Of a DNA stretch of 64,000 bases, positions 16,544 to 24,652 are shown piece by piece. The number at the start of each line of letters is the position of its first letter. The stretch's first letter is position 1. The stretch is from Pseudalkalibacillus sp045920555 (GTDB lineage: Bacteria; Bacillota; Bacilli; Bacillales; Fictibacillaceae), in the NCBI RefSeq assembly GCF_045920555.1, contig NZ_CP174509.1, forward strand, positions 4,278,001 through 4,342,000, given 5' to 3'. The notes beneath the pieces were generated by a model. That model was not told the DNA's origin. It did not search any database and was given only the letters and a program-made list of their open reading frames with translations. The translations under genes were made by a program, and so were the position numbers.

Positions 16544-17551
16544 ATGAACGTCTCTGACCAACTACAACGTCCGCTCAGAGATTTACGGATTTCTGTAACA
16601 GACCGTTGTAATTTCCGGTGTCATTATTGCATGCCTGCTGACATATTCGGACCAGATTATGAATTTCTAAAAAAGAATATGCTGTTGAGCTTTGAAGAGA
16701 TTACAAGATTGGCTCAATTGTTCCAAAAAACTTCTGGAATCAAAAAAATCCGGCTTACAGGCGGAGAACCGCTGATGAGAAGGGATTTGCCGGATTTAGT
16801 CCAGTTACTCTCTAAAATTGATCATATTGAAGATATTGCTATGACAACTAATGGTTCACTCCTGCCAAAATATGCAGAACAATTGAAAGCTGCCGGGCTC
16901 CACCGTGTGACGATCAGCTTGGATACTCTTGAGGACGAACGTTTCAAGAAAATTAACGGACGGGATGTATCTGTTTCTACTGTTTTAAAAGGAGTACAAG
17001 CAGCCAGGGAAGCAGGTTTAGGAATCAAGATGAATATGGTAGTCCAGAAGGGCGTCAATGATCAAGACATCCTGCCGATGGCCAGATATTTCCGTAAACA
17101 AGGGATCATCATCCGTTTTATCGAATATATGGACGTAGGGAATACGAATGGCTGGAAGATGGATGATGTCTTTCCAAAAAAGGCGATTATTGAGCGGATT
17201 CATGAAGAAATGCCGATTGAACCGATAGAGCCGAATTATAAAGGTGAAGTTGCAACAAGGTACCGATACAAAGGTTCTGATGAAGAGATCGGGATCATCT
17301 CATCTGTAACTGACGCTTTCTGTTCGACATGTAATCGGGCTAGACTTTCAGCAGAAGGAAAACTGTTCACTTGTTTATTCTCTTCGAAAGGGCATGATTT
17401 GCGAGGTCCTATGCGTAATGGCGCTGACGACGATGAAATGAAGGAAATCATCGAGGGGATTTGGATAAATCGGAACGACCGCTATTCACAGGAACGGACC
17501 GCAAACACAAAAAGAACTTCCAAAGTCGAAATGTCTCATATCGGAGGATGA
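16544..17551 (+). CDS. moaA: GTP 3',8-cyclase MoaA
   Basis: MoaA is a radical-SAM enzyme that catalyses the first step of molybdenum-cofactor synthesis, making 3',8-cyclo-7,8-dihydro-GTP. The N-terminal cluster motif is Cys22-x3-Cys26-x2-Cys29 (DRCNFRCHYCMP). LTGGEPL follows. The C-terminal cluster uses FCSTCNRARLSAEGKLFTC, and the end KVEMSHIGG replaces the usual ...MxxIGG tail. AAGGAGGTGG precedes the ATG. It is co-transcribed with fdhD and followed by a strong terminator. Other moa/moe genes are not adjacent. Confidence 0.95.
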   Translation: MNVSDQLQRPLRDLRISVTDRCNFRCHYCMPADIFGPDYEFLKKNMLLSFEEITRLAQLFQKTSGIKKIRLTGGEPLMRRDLPDLVQLLSKIDHIEDIAMTTNGSLLPKYAEQLKAAGLHRVTISLDTLEDERFKKINGRDVSVSTVLKGVQAAREAGLGIKMNMVVQKGVNDQDILPMARYFRKQGIIIRFIEYMDVGNTNGWKMDDVFPKKAIIERIHEEMPIEPIEPNYKGEVATRYRYKGSDEEIGIISSVTDAFCSTCNRARLSAEGKLFTCLFSSKGHDLRGPMRNGADDDEMKEIIEGIWINRNDRYSQERTANTKRTSKVEMSHIGG

Positions 17552-17577
17552 CTGTATCGATCAGTCATCCTTTTTTG
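17545..17577 (+). terminator. Terminator of fdhD-moaA
   Basis: GGATGACTG and CAGTCATCC pair perfectly around a 7-nt loop, followed by TTTTTTG. Confidence 0.93.
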
Positions 17578-17589
17578 TTCCGTACGAAA

Positions 17590-17625
17590 CAAAAAGAGAG
17601 CGACTTCCTTAAGCCACTCTCTACA
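17590..17625 (-). terminator. Terminator of ohr
   Basis: On the minus strand AGAGAGTGGCTT pairs with AAGTCGCTCTCT using two G-T wobbles, then runs into TTTTTG. Confidence 0.8.
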
Positions 17626-17638
17626 GCCTATATCTTTA

Positions 17639-18058
17639 TTATATTGCTTTGGTATTCAGCTTTACATCAACATTATTCCGTGTGGCTTTGGAATACGGGC
17701 AAAATTCATGAGCCTTCTTCACCAACTCTTCAGCATCTTCCTGATTGACACCATTCACTTCTACATTCAGTGTCACACCTATTTTAAAACCATTATCACT
17801 TGAATCCTTCATAAAGCTCACATCTGCTGTGACACTTGATTCGATTTCTTTTTTCTGTTTGGAAGCCATCAAGTTTAGAGCCCCATCAAAGCATGCTGAA
17901 TATCCAGCTGCAAATAACTCTTCAGGGTTTGTCCCTTCTTTGTCCGTATCATCAGTAGGCATTACTAGATCATGATCGATTTGCCCAGTTTTTGATTTTA
18001 CATGACCTTTCCTTCCACCTTTTGCTGTTGCATGTGCAGTAAACAATACATCACTCAT
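17639..18058 (-). CDS. ohr: Organic hydroperoxide resistance protein (OsmC/Ohr family)
   Basis: This 139-residue thiol peroxidase reduces organic hydroperoxides. It carries the two redox cysteines of the Ohr subfamily: Cys56 in GYSACFDGAL and Cys120 in EFCPYSKATR. The N-terminal MSDVLFTAHATAKGGRKGHV is typical. The frame extends to 18121, but the GAAGGAGGAG ribosome site sits before the ATG at 18056-18058. It is a single gene. No ohrR repressor gene is beside it. Confidence 0.94.
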   Translation of the reverse strand: MSDVLFTAHATAKGGRKGHVKSKTGQIDHDLVMPTDDTDKEGTNPEELFAAGYSACFDGALNLMASKQKKEIESSVTADVSFMKDSSDNGFKIGVTLNVEVNGVNQEDAEELVKKAHEFCPYSKATRNNVDVKLNTKAI

Positions 18059-18167
18059 CTTTAACTCCTCCTTCACCTTCAAGTTTTCAAACTTACACTT
18101 ATGTAGTTCCTGAAATTCCATGTTTTAAAACTTCTGTTCGAGGCAGTATTCATGCATACTCTAAATC

Positions 18168-18587
18168 TCAGACTGTTCCTTGGAATACATATGGGACGGA
18201 ATTTTCCAAGAAGAGATCAATTCCTTTCGAGTGATAAGGCATCCATTCATTGGCTGTACGAATATCCATCCACTGTACATCTGAGATGGTGTCCGTATCT
18301 TGAATAGAAATCTCCCCGCTGAGGATCCGCGCTTTGAAGGTAATGAAAACAGCGTGGTGCCCATTTTCTTTCATGAATACTTCATTTACGGATACCAAGT
18401 TTTGGACTTCTATCGTCAATCCTGTCTCTTCTCTAGCTTCACGGATGGCTGCTTCCATCAAAGTCTCTCCTTCTTCTACTACTCCTCCAGGCATTGACCA
18501 ATTATCATATTTCGTATTATGTACCATCAACACCTTATCGGTTTTCTCATCATAAATAAGTGAATACACTACATCGACTCTTTTCAT
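18168..18587 (-). CDS. NUDIX hydrolase
   Basis: This 139-residue protein has a complete Nudix box from Gly35 to Leu57: G-x5-E-x7-REAREETGL. It hydrolyses a nucleoside diphosphate linked to another moiety, but the substrate cannot be read from the sequence. The flanking MVHNTKYDNWSMPGG strand is common in MutT-like enzymes. AAAGGAG precedes the ATG. It follows the creatinase-N protein gene by 55 nt and is probably in the same operon. Confidence 0.9.
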   Translation of the reverse strand: MKRVDVVYSLIYDEKTDKVLMVHNTKYDNWSMPGGVVEEGETLMEAAIREAREETGLTIEVQNLVSVNEVFMKENGHHAVFITFKARILSGEISIQDTDTISDVQWMDIRTANEWMPYHSKGIDLFLENSVPYVFQGTV

Positions 18588-18642
18588 TACATACGCTCCT
18601 TTGATAGTAAGCTGAAGTGCCTCGTATCGTCTATTTTTGTCT

Positions 18643-19104
18643 TCATTTGTATTCTATCTTCAGGCTTTTTATAATGCTCTCTGATGAAACGTATTCGTGC
18701 CGATAGACCTCTTGAAGCATTTCTTGCAACCAACGGAATCTTCCTACCGTAAGCCCATCTGCAAGCGGATAACTTTCTGAGTAATTGATTGCTATTCTAG
18801 AAGGGGAAAACTTTTTAACCATCGTTTTCAAGACTTCATCCAGATCTCCTTGATTGTACGTTCTCACTTCATCAAACAAACCACATCCTTCGATATCCTG
18901 CGCATCTATTGTACTGCATACCGCTAGTTTTCTGTGATCCCTTGTAATAAGGAATGCCCCAGGTCCGACTGTCTTCATTCCGGTTACAAAAGGGAGACAC
19001 GGATCACTGCCTTCGCTTGTGAAAATGATCCATAAGTCGATTTGCTGTTCGTTTATAATCTCGATTGATCTTCTAATATTTTCCTTTTGAAGGCCATAGT
19101 CCAT
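18643..19104 (-). CDS. Stand-alone creatinase N-terminal domain protein
   Basis: This 153-residue protein resembles only the N-terminal domain of M24 prolidase/creatinase enzymes. Its ...IDLWIIFTSEGSDPCLPFVTG parallels VDTWLILTREGYDPSLPFV in the full-length neighbour just upstream. It stops at ESIIKSLKIEYK, the point where the neighbour continues as LRCVKSKAEIE into its catalytic domain. It has a good ribosome site (AAGGGGTG), so it may be expressed as a regulatory or dimerisation partner. A truncated duplicate is the alternative. Confidence 0.7.
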   Translation of the reverse strand: MDYGLQKENIRRSIEIINEQQIDLWIIFTSEGSDPCLPFVTGMKTVGPGAFLITRDHRKLAVCSTIDAQDIEGCGLFDEVRTYNQGDLDEVLKTMVKKFSPSRIAINYSESYPLADGLTVGRFRWLQEMLQEVYRHEYVSSESIIKSLKIEYK

Positions 19105-20313
19105 TTATTTCACCCCTTTGTATGGGGTTGTGATCAAATCAAGCTGGCGTTTACTTAATACTTCAGGTCCTTCATCTGTAACGAGAACATTCTCTTCAAC
19201 CAATATGCAAGGAAGTCCACAATCTTGAATGATAGTCGGTTCGATGGCGTAAATCTCTCCAGATTGGATGAGCCCTTCAACCTGTGGTCGAGGCGGCGTT
19301 TTTCTAGGACCGAGAATTGTTCCTCCATCATGTGTCGCCCTTCCGACCTGATGGCCGACAGAATGCTTGATTGTTGGATACCCATGTGCTTCAATACAAG
19401 CACGGCCAACTGCATCTACTTCATAACCCTTTTTCCCAGGCCGCAACGCTTCGATTGATTGTGTAATTGCATCTACAACAGCATCAAATGCCTTCTGCAC
19501 ATCTTCAGGAGGCTCAAATTCCCCTTCTTTTAAAAAGTAACAGGTCCGAGCAATGTCCGAAACATATCCTTTACACCGCAAACTGAAATCAATGATCACG
19601 ATGTCCCCGGGTACCACTATATGATCACCAGGGTTCCGATGGGCTAGGCCACATCTTACGATACAGACTAGCGGTAAATCATAAGGCTTGCCTAACCCGT
19701 TCGTAACGCCCCTCATTTTCATTCTATCTACAAAGAGCTGTCCGATCTCTTTTTCCGTCATTCCGATCTCCATTTTGCCGAAAACTTCCTCAAATATATC
19801 TGTTGTATGGGAGATCGCTTTCTTTACCACTTCAATTTCAGCTTTTGATTTTACACATCTCAATTGTTTTAAAATAGGTTCACTCGTCACTTCTATTTCC
19901 CTTAACTTGTTCGATCCGATTAACCGCTCTAGCCAATGGTAAAGGCCTAAAGATAAACCATCATATAAATGGTCATAAAGTGAAATATTCAATGCCAACT
20001 TTTTGGGATTGAGAATATGAAATACTTTCAAAAAAACCTCATCCATATAGGTATCATAAGTGATTACATCGGAGAAGACTTCTGTCTGTTTGAATGTTTC
20101 ATAGTCTTCTTTCGATACGATTGCCTGGTGGGAACCACTTTTATTGATGAGAATAGCGGTCGTATCCTGTGTTTCTATATCTATAACGAACGGCAAACTA
20201 GGATCATAGCCTTCCCTCGTTAAAATAAGCCATGTATCTACGTTATGTACTTCAAGTAACTTGACTGCCGCTTCCAATTTTTCATGTACTATTTGTGCCC
20301 CAGCAATTGTCAT
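19105..20313 (-). CDS. M24-family Xaa-Pro-type peptidase
   Basis: This metallopeptidase of about 402 residues has a creatinase N-domain (about 1-140) and a pita-bread catalytic domain. All five metal ligands are visible: Asp in IIDFSLR, Asp in YVSDIART, His in HSVGHQVG, Glu in AIEPTI and Glu in VEENVLVT. It probably cleaves an N-terminal residue before proline or a related amide. GGGGGG lies 6 nt before the ATG at 20311-20313, preferred to the upstream in-frame ATG. Its stop directly abuts the start of the creatinase-N gene. Confidence 0.87.
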   Translation of the reverse strand: MTIAGAQIVHEKLEAAVKLLEVHNVDTWLILTREGYDPSLPFVIDIETQDTTAILINKSGSHQAIVSKEDYETFKQTEVFSDVITYDTYMDEVFLKVFHILNPKKLALNISLYDHLYDGLSLGLYHWLERLIGSNKLREIEVTSEPILKQLRCVKSKAEIEVVKKAISHTTDIFEEVFGKMEIGMTEKEIGQLFVDRMKMRGVTNGLGKPYDLPLVCIVRCGLAHRNPGDHIVVPGDIVIIDFSLRCKGYVSDIARTCYFLKEGEFEPPEDVQKAFDAVVDAITQSIEALRPGKKGYEVDAVGRACIEAHGYPTIKHSVGHQVGRATHDGGTILGPRKTPPRPQVEGLIQSGEIYAIEPTIIQDCGLPCILVEENVLVTDEGPEVLSKRQLDLITTPYKGVK

Positions 20314-20417
20314 ACCAATCCCCCCTATAATACGTTTAATTAGATATGAATGGGTCATACTCCTGCATCTGAGTTCAGAATGAAGATTTATATACCCTAA
20401 ATTGCCTCTCTGAACGA

Positions 20418-20448
20418 TAAAAAGATGAACGTCTGATAACGTTCATCC
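20418..20448 (-). terminator. Terminator of the SDR/QueA-like/VOC operon
   Basis: GATGAACGT and ACGTTCATC pair around CTGATA and run into TTTTTATC on the minus strand, touching the VOC gene's stop codon. Confidence 0.85.
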
Positions 20449-20792
20449 TACTTTGTTTGAAGTAATTCTATCACTTCCCCGCTGGGCCCCATGATAAAAG
20501 CTGATTGCCAGCCATTTTCAAAAGTGTATGGCCCTTCATATAAAGTAAACTCTGGATGGCAATCAAGCATCTCTTCTAGGTTTTCCACTTCAAAGGCAAT
20601 ATGTTTATTAGTGGTCAACTTCAGATTTTCCGCTACCAAAACAAGCTCAAGTCGAAACCCCTTCAATTTCATGAAAATGATCTTTTCCCCTAACAACTCG
20701 ATTTCAGAATCATATAGAAAACCAAGTTTTTCATAGAATTGCACCGCTCGTTCCAATCGATTCGTCTCAATTGCGACATGGTGAAAAATCAT
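20448..20792 (-). CDS. VOC-family (glyoxalase-like) protein
   Basis: This 114-residue protein contains one vicinal-oxygen-chelate domain of two beta-alpha-beta repeats. FHHVAIETNRLERAVQFYEKLGF starts the first repeat, and FIMGPSGEVIELLQ ends the second with the metal-binding Glu. It could be a lyase, dioxygenase or binding protein. No substrate is evident. Its ATG overlaps the stop of the QueA-like gene (ATGA), so the pair is co-translated. Confidence 0.85.
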   Translation of the reverse strand: MIFHHVAIETNRLERAVQFYEKLGFLYDSEIELLGEKIIFMKLKGFRLELVLVAENLKLTTNKHIAFEVENLEEMLDCHPEFTLYEGPYTFENGWQSAFIMGPSGEVIELLQTK

Positions 20793-21853
20793 TCTAATTC
20801 CCCCGTTAAGATAAGATTCATATCCCCAAATTCATGCCACAAGTACTTTTCCTGAATCGCATCATGATAAGCGTTCTTTAAAAGTATCGGAGAGACGAAT
20901 GCAGATAACATATCCAAATGACTCGCTTCCGGTTCATGGAAACCAGTGATCAATCCATCCACGACTTTCAAGGAAAACTCTTCATGGATGTGCAGACTGG
21001 TCCAGCCTTTTTTCGATACAGGAATGCCTTGTTGATCAACCGCAGATTCAAGCGCACGGACAACTGTAGTTCCCACAGCAACCACTTTGCCACCGGCCTG
21101 TTTTGTTGCTTGAATTTTACGGATTGTTTCGCTTGGCACCTCATATTCTTCAAGACTATCAGCTGGACCAACTTTCCATTGATCATTCAAGAAATAACTC
21201 AACCCTGTATGGAGGGTGATCCTTGCAATCTGCACCCCTTTTTTCTTCAACCGAATCAGCATCTCCCAACTGAATGCCCTTCCTGCGGAAACCATTTCAA
21301 CAGATCCAGGGACAGTTCCGTAAACGGTTTGATAGTGTTCGAGGCCCCAATTCTCGTTAATGTATTCATAACGGATCGGCTCGCCCAGCCTATATAACTG
21401 GTCATATAGCTCATTTCCCCTTGCAGAAAAGCAGACTGTCACAAGCGGTTCATTACGATTCGTCGCCCTTACAAAGCCTGTCAAGCTCGGTGAAAAAAGA
21501 AGGACATCGCTTTGTTGAACCTTTGCATCTACTATTAGGGCCTTCCAAACTGAATTGCTCTTCCTTTGCGCAAGGCGGATTTCGACGTTCTCTTGAATGA
21601 TGTTACCGCCTCTTCTTATTTTCACTTTAAAAGAAGCGGGAAGAGTCCGACTTACATTCAAAACAAGAAGATCGCCCTTATTCAAATAATATTCCAGGTT
21701 ATTAAACTGATCGTGCTTTGTTTTTCCATTAGCACGGTCCAGTACCATCATCCTGACATGATCACGCCTTATCCCTCTTGCCTCTGGCGGGTTGGAAGCG
21801 TTCAATTCATTTGGCAAATAGAACTTCATCGGTTTTTTAGCTGCTAATCCCAT
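20789..21853 (-). CDS. QueA-like S-adenosylmethionine:tRNA ribosyltransferase-isomerase
   Basis: This protein of about 354 residues belongs to the QueA family, which moves the ribosyl group of SAM onto 7-aminomethyl-deazaguanine in tRNA to make epoxyqueuosine. It has the N-terminal DHVRMMVLDR, PASFKVKIRRGG, AGRAFSWEMLIRLKKKGV and HTGLSYF blocks. The usual partner tgt is absent, and neighbours are a VOC protein and an SDR, so this may be a diverged paralogue with another role. AGAGGTG lies 6 nt before the ATG at 21851-21853, which clears the upstream stop. Confidence 0.82.
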   Translation of the reverse strand: MGLAAKKPMKFYLPNELNASNPPEARGIRRDHVRMMVLDRANGKTKHDQFNNLEYYLNKGDLLVLNVSRTLPASFKVKIRRGGNIIQENVEIRLAQRKSNSVWKALIVDAKVQQSDVLLFSPSLTGFVRATNRNEPLVTVCFSARGNELYDQLYRLGEPIRYEYINENWGLEHYQTVYGTVPGSVEMVSAGRAFSWEMLIRLKKKGVQIARITLHTGLSYFLNDQWKVGPADSLEEYEVPSETIRKIQATKQAGGKVVAVGTTVVRALESAVDQQGIPVSKKGWTSLHIHEEFSLKVVDGLITGFHEPEASHLDMLSAFVSPILLKNAYHDAIQEKYLWHEFGDMNLILTGELE

Positions 21854-21858
21854 CTTAT

Positions 21859-22584
21859 TCACCTCTTCTCTTTAACAAAGCTTTGTGCTTCAAGTCGTTT
21901 CCCGTTTACATGCTTGGAATCATCTGAAGCTAGGTAAAGGAATACATCTGTCAGTTCCTCTGGTTCAGCAAGCTCATAATCACAATCTGGAACAGCAAGC
22001 TCATGCATTTCCGTATTCATCTCACCAGGGTCCACCATGTTGATCCGGACGCCGGTATCTTCCATTTCATCCGCCCAAATCTCCGTCAAGCCTTCCAATG
22101 CGAACTTGGAAATACCGTATGCACCCCAACCGGCATACCCGACATTACCTGCTTCAGATGTCACATTAATGATCGAACCAGACTCACGTTGCAACATGCC
22201 TGGTAAGACTCGTTTGGTCAGCCTGAAAGGTCCATCCGCATTGACACGTAAAACATCGAGGAAATCTTCACTTGGATAGTCTGCCAGATAAGGCATCGGA
22301 CTTGGACCAAGTCGGGAGGCGTTATTGATCAACACATCGATTTTTCCAAAATTCGATTCGGCCAAGGATACGAAGCGCTCAATATCCCTCGGATCCGATG
22401 CGTCCGCTGTGACAGCCAGAACCTCTGTACCAAGCGCCTCTAATTCTTTTGCAACCTCTTTCAATTTCATCTCGCCACGTGCGCAGATAGCAAGGTTCGC
22501 TCCTTTCCTGGCAAATGCTCTCGCAACCGCTCTTCCTAATCCCTTTGAAGCTCCTGTAATCATGACCACTTGTTTTTCCTTCAT
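21859..22584 (-). CDS. Short-chain dehydrogenase/reductase
   Basis: This 241-residue SDR has TGASKGLG (cofactor loop), NNASRLG (NNAG motif), Ser in INVTSEAGN and YGISK with catalytic Tyr/Lys. The end ASDDSKHVNGKRLEAQSFVKEKR is typical of SDRs of unknown substrate. It is the first gene of a three-gene run with the QueA-like and VOC genes. A substrate cannot be assigned. Confidence 0.88.
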   Translation of the reverse strand: MKEKQVVMITGASKGLGRAVARAFARKGANLAICARGEMKLKEVAKELEALGTEVLAVTADASDPRDIERFVSLAESNFGKIDVLINNASRLGPSPMPYLADYPSEDFLDVLRVNADGPFRLTKRVLPGMLQRESGSIINVTSEAGNVGYAGWGAYGISKFALEGLTEIWADEMEDTGVRINMVDPGEMNTEMHELAVPDCDYELAEPEELTDVFLYLASDDSKHVNGKRLEAQSFVKEKR

Positions 22585-22734
22585 CTATAACAACTCCTTA
22601 ATTGTTTGATTTCTTAGTTTCAGTTTATTTAATAAGGAGTTTCTTTTCGTCAGAACGAAGATTGAATTTCCCATACCTAAATGGACCGATTATAAATCTA
22701 CGACCAATCTAAGACCTTGGATGTAGATTCATAA

Positions 22735-22766
22735 AAAAATGGCTCTAGATTTAATCTAGAACCATA
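22735..22766 (-). terminator. Terminator of the amino-acid oxidase gene
   Basis: ATGGxTCTAGATT pairs with AATCTAGAxCCAT with one mismatch and ends in TTTTTTTA on the minus strand. Confidence 0.8.
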
Positions 22767-22775
22767 ATTTCATCA

Positions 22776-23906
22776 CTATAACCAATCGTTTTTTTCCATC
22801 GCTACCGAAACGTCATAGTCAAGAATATCGAGCTCAAGTGGTTGACCGAGAGCAAGTTTCGCAAGTTCAGATCCCAGATATGGTCCACTTGTAAGTCCTG
22901 AAGCACCGAGACCATTTGCGATCAGCAACCCTTCTACGTCTGGTACCGGGCCGATGATCGGGAGAAATCCAGGGGTGAACGGTCGAAAGCCGACTTTTAT
23001 TTCATGGATGGTACTATCGTGTAACCCAGGTGCAATTTGCAGTGCCTTATCTAAAATCTCATGAACGGCACCTGCTGTCACTCGGTAATCAAACCCTACA
23101 TCATCTTCATGTGTCGCACCAACGACAACTCTTCCTCCTTCAAAACTAAGTAGGTATTGGTTATTCGGCGGCATGACGACCGGCCATTCACTCGTATCTA
23201 CGTCCAGGATTTCAAGGTGAATGATCTGGGCTCGTTGGGAAGAGAGTTTGAATTCCCACCCTAGAGGTTGTAGAAGTTCTTTCGACCATGCACCTGTCGT
23301 AAGAATCACTTGATCTGCTTCGATCGAATTATCATTGTATTTTACCCCGGTTACACGGTTCCCTTGATGAACAAGCCCTGCATCTCCTTCTAGAAAATCC
23401 ACCCCATTCTTTTTGGCAGAATTGATCAGCGCCTTCCGTAATGCCCTTCCATTCACACGGGCTGCCCCACTGACATGGACGGAGGCAAAATCTTCGGATA
23501 ATGGAGGAAAAAGGGCTTTTGTTTCTCCAGCAGACAAACGTGTCACTTCTCCGATTTCAGGAGCATCCTTCCGGCGTTTCATGGCACGTTCGACCATCTT
23601 TTCCAGCTTCTTCTCATCCGTATGTAAACTGATCGCTCCAACACGTCTATACCCCGTATTCGTCTCTCCGGCTGCTTCCAGTTTTTTGATCAGCGAAGGA
23701 TAATATCTTGCCCCTCCTTTAACCAGGGTGTACCATGCCTTATTGCGGCGCTGAGAAAGCCAGGGGCAGACAATTCCTGCTGCAGCCTTAGTCGCTTGAC
23801 CATTGTCTTTCCGGTCCAATAAAGTAACCTCTGCCCCGGCTTCAGACAAATGATAAGCTGTAGATGCACCGAGAATTCCCGCACCTACCACGATAAATTT
23901 TTCCAT
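22776..23906 (-). CDS. FAD-dependent amino-acid oxidase (DAO/glycine-oxidase-like)
   Basis: This flavoprotein of about 376 residues is of the DadA/ThiO/SoxB superfamily. The N-terminal Rossmann loop is VVGAGILGASTAYHL and the glutamate strand VTLLDRKD. Near the C-terminus, VGFRPFTPGFLPIIGP and GLLIANGLGASGLTSGP form the second FAD-contact region. It oxidises an amino or imino acid, possibly glycine, sarcosine or a D-amino acid. AGGTG precedes the ATG at 23904-23906. It is divergent from the alaR-alaT pair, which also handles amino acids. Confidence 0.87.
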   Translation of the reverse strand: MEKFIVVGAGILGASTAYHLSEAGAEVTLLDRKDNGQATKAAAGIVCPWLSQRRNKAWYTLVKGGARYYPSLIKKLEAAGETNTGYRRVGAISLHTDEKKLEKMVERAMKRRKDAPEIGEVTRLSAGETKALFPPLSEDFASVHVSGAARVNGRALRKALINSAKKNGVDFLEGDAGLVHQGNRVTGVKYNDNSIEADQVILTTGAWSKELLQPLGWEFKLSSQRAQIIHLEILDVDTSEWPVVMPPNNQYLLSFEGGRVVVGATHEDDVGFDYRVTAGAVHEILDKALQIAPGLHDSTIHEIKVGFRPFTPGFLPIIGPVPDVEGLLIANGLGASGLTSGPYLGSELAKLALGQPLELDILDYDVSVAMEKNDWL

Positions 23907-23964
23907 CAATAACACCTATTTTCAATCGTTTTATAGCTATTTTACATGACTGATTATACCGATA

Positions 23965-23996
23965 CAATTTGTAGTAAACTTCCCAATTACAAATTG
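23965..23996. promoter_or_regulatory. Inverted repeat between the oxidase gene and alaR
   Basis: CAATTTGTA (23965-23973) and TACAAATTG (23988-23996) are a perfect 9-bp inverted repeat with a 14-bp spacer, about 60 nt before the oxidase start and 160 nt before alaR. Size and place suit an operator for a dimeric regulator such as the Lrp-type protein next door. This is an inference. Confidence 0.4.
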
Positions 23997-24154
23997 ATTA
24001 CCCATCCCCCAATGATCATCTAATTTCCATTTGAATAGCGGGAAGAAATCAAGTATTGAAGCAGCACACAAATATCCTGACAGAAACTACCTAGGAAATA
24101 GGCTTTAATCCTGATAGAATGGTGCATATGTAAAAATAAAAAGTAGGTGTGACA

Positions 24155-24652
24155 ATGAAAGAAATCGAAGTACAATTGTTAAAATTAATTGAGAAGAACG
24201 CTAATTTGGAAGTAAAAAAAATTGCGAAGTTAATGGATAAAAGGATAGATGAAATCCGTGAACTGATTGAGGAGCTTGAGAAGAAGAAAGTCATCCTCGG
24301 CTATTCCACGCTTATTGACTGGGCAAAAGTTTTGGATGAGGAAGAGGTTACGGCAATGGTAGATGTAAAAGTGACCCCTGCTCGTGGCGTTGGTTTTGAT
24401 AAAGTGGCGGAGCGTATTTATCGTTTTCCAGAGGTTAAAGCCGTTTATTTAATGTCCGGTGCTTATGATTTGTCGGTATCAGTGAGAGGAAACACGATGA
24501 TGGAAATTGGACATTTCATTTCTGAAAAATTGTCTACGCTCGATTCCGTAATATCAACCACGACCCATTTTGTTTTGAAAAGATATAAGCATGATGGCAT
24601 CATATTACAGGATGCGGACGATGATGATAAAAGAATTGTGGTATCACCATGA
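24155..24652 (+). CDS. alaR: Lrp/AsnC-family regulator, AlaR (YugG)-like
   Basis: This 165-residue transcription factor has an N-terminal winged helix (about 1-55) and a RAM/AsnC effector domain (VMVDVKV type strand, then FPEVKAVYLMSGAYDLSVSVRG). The pairing with an alaT-like aminotransferase, overlapping it by 4 nt, matches yugG-yugH (alaR-alaT) of Bacillus. AGGTGTG precedes the ATG at 24155, and the upstream GTG at 24149 overlaps the ribosome site. It probably activates alaT in response to alanine. Confidence 0.88.
   Translation: MKEIEVQLLKLIEKNANLEVKKIAKLMDKRIDEIRELIEELEKKKVILGYSTLIDWAKVLDEEEVTAMVDVKVTPARGVGFDKVAERIYRFPEVKAVYLMSGAYDLSVSVRGNTMMEIGHFISEKLSTLDSVISTTTHFVLKRYKHDGIILQDADDDDKRIVVSP

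Noticed and set aside
23980..23990. TTCCCAAT upstream of the amino-acid oxidase as a fourth copy of the 54-bp box system
   Set aside because: No inverted partner occurs 54 bp upstream and no -10 hexamer lies 25 nt away.
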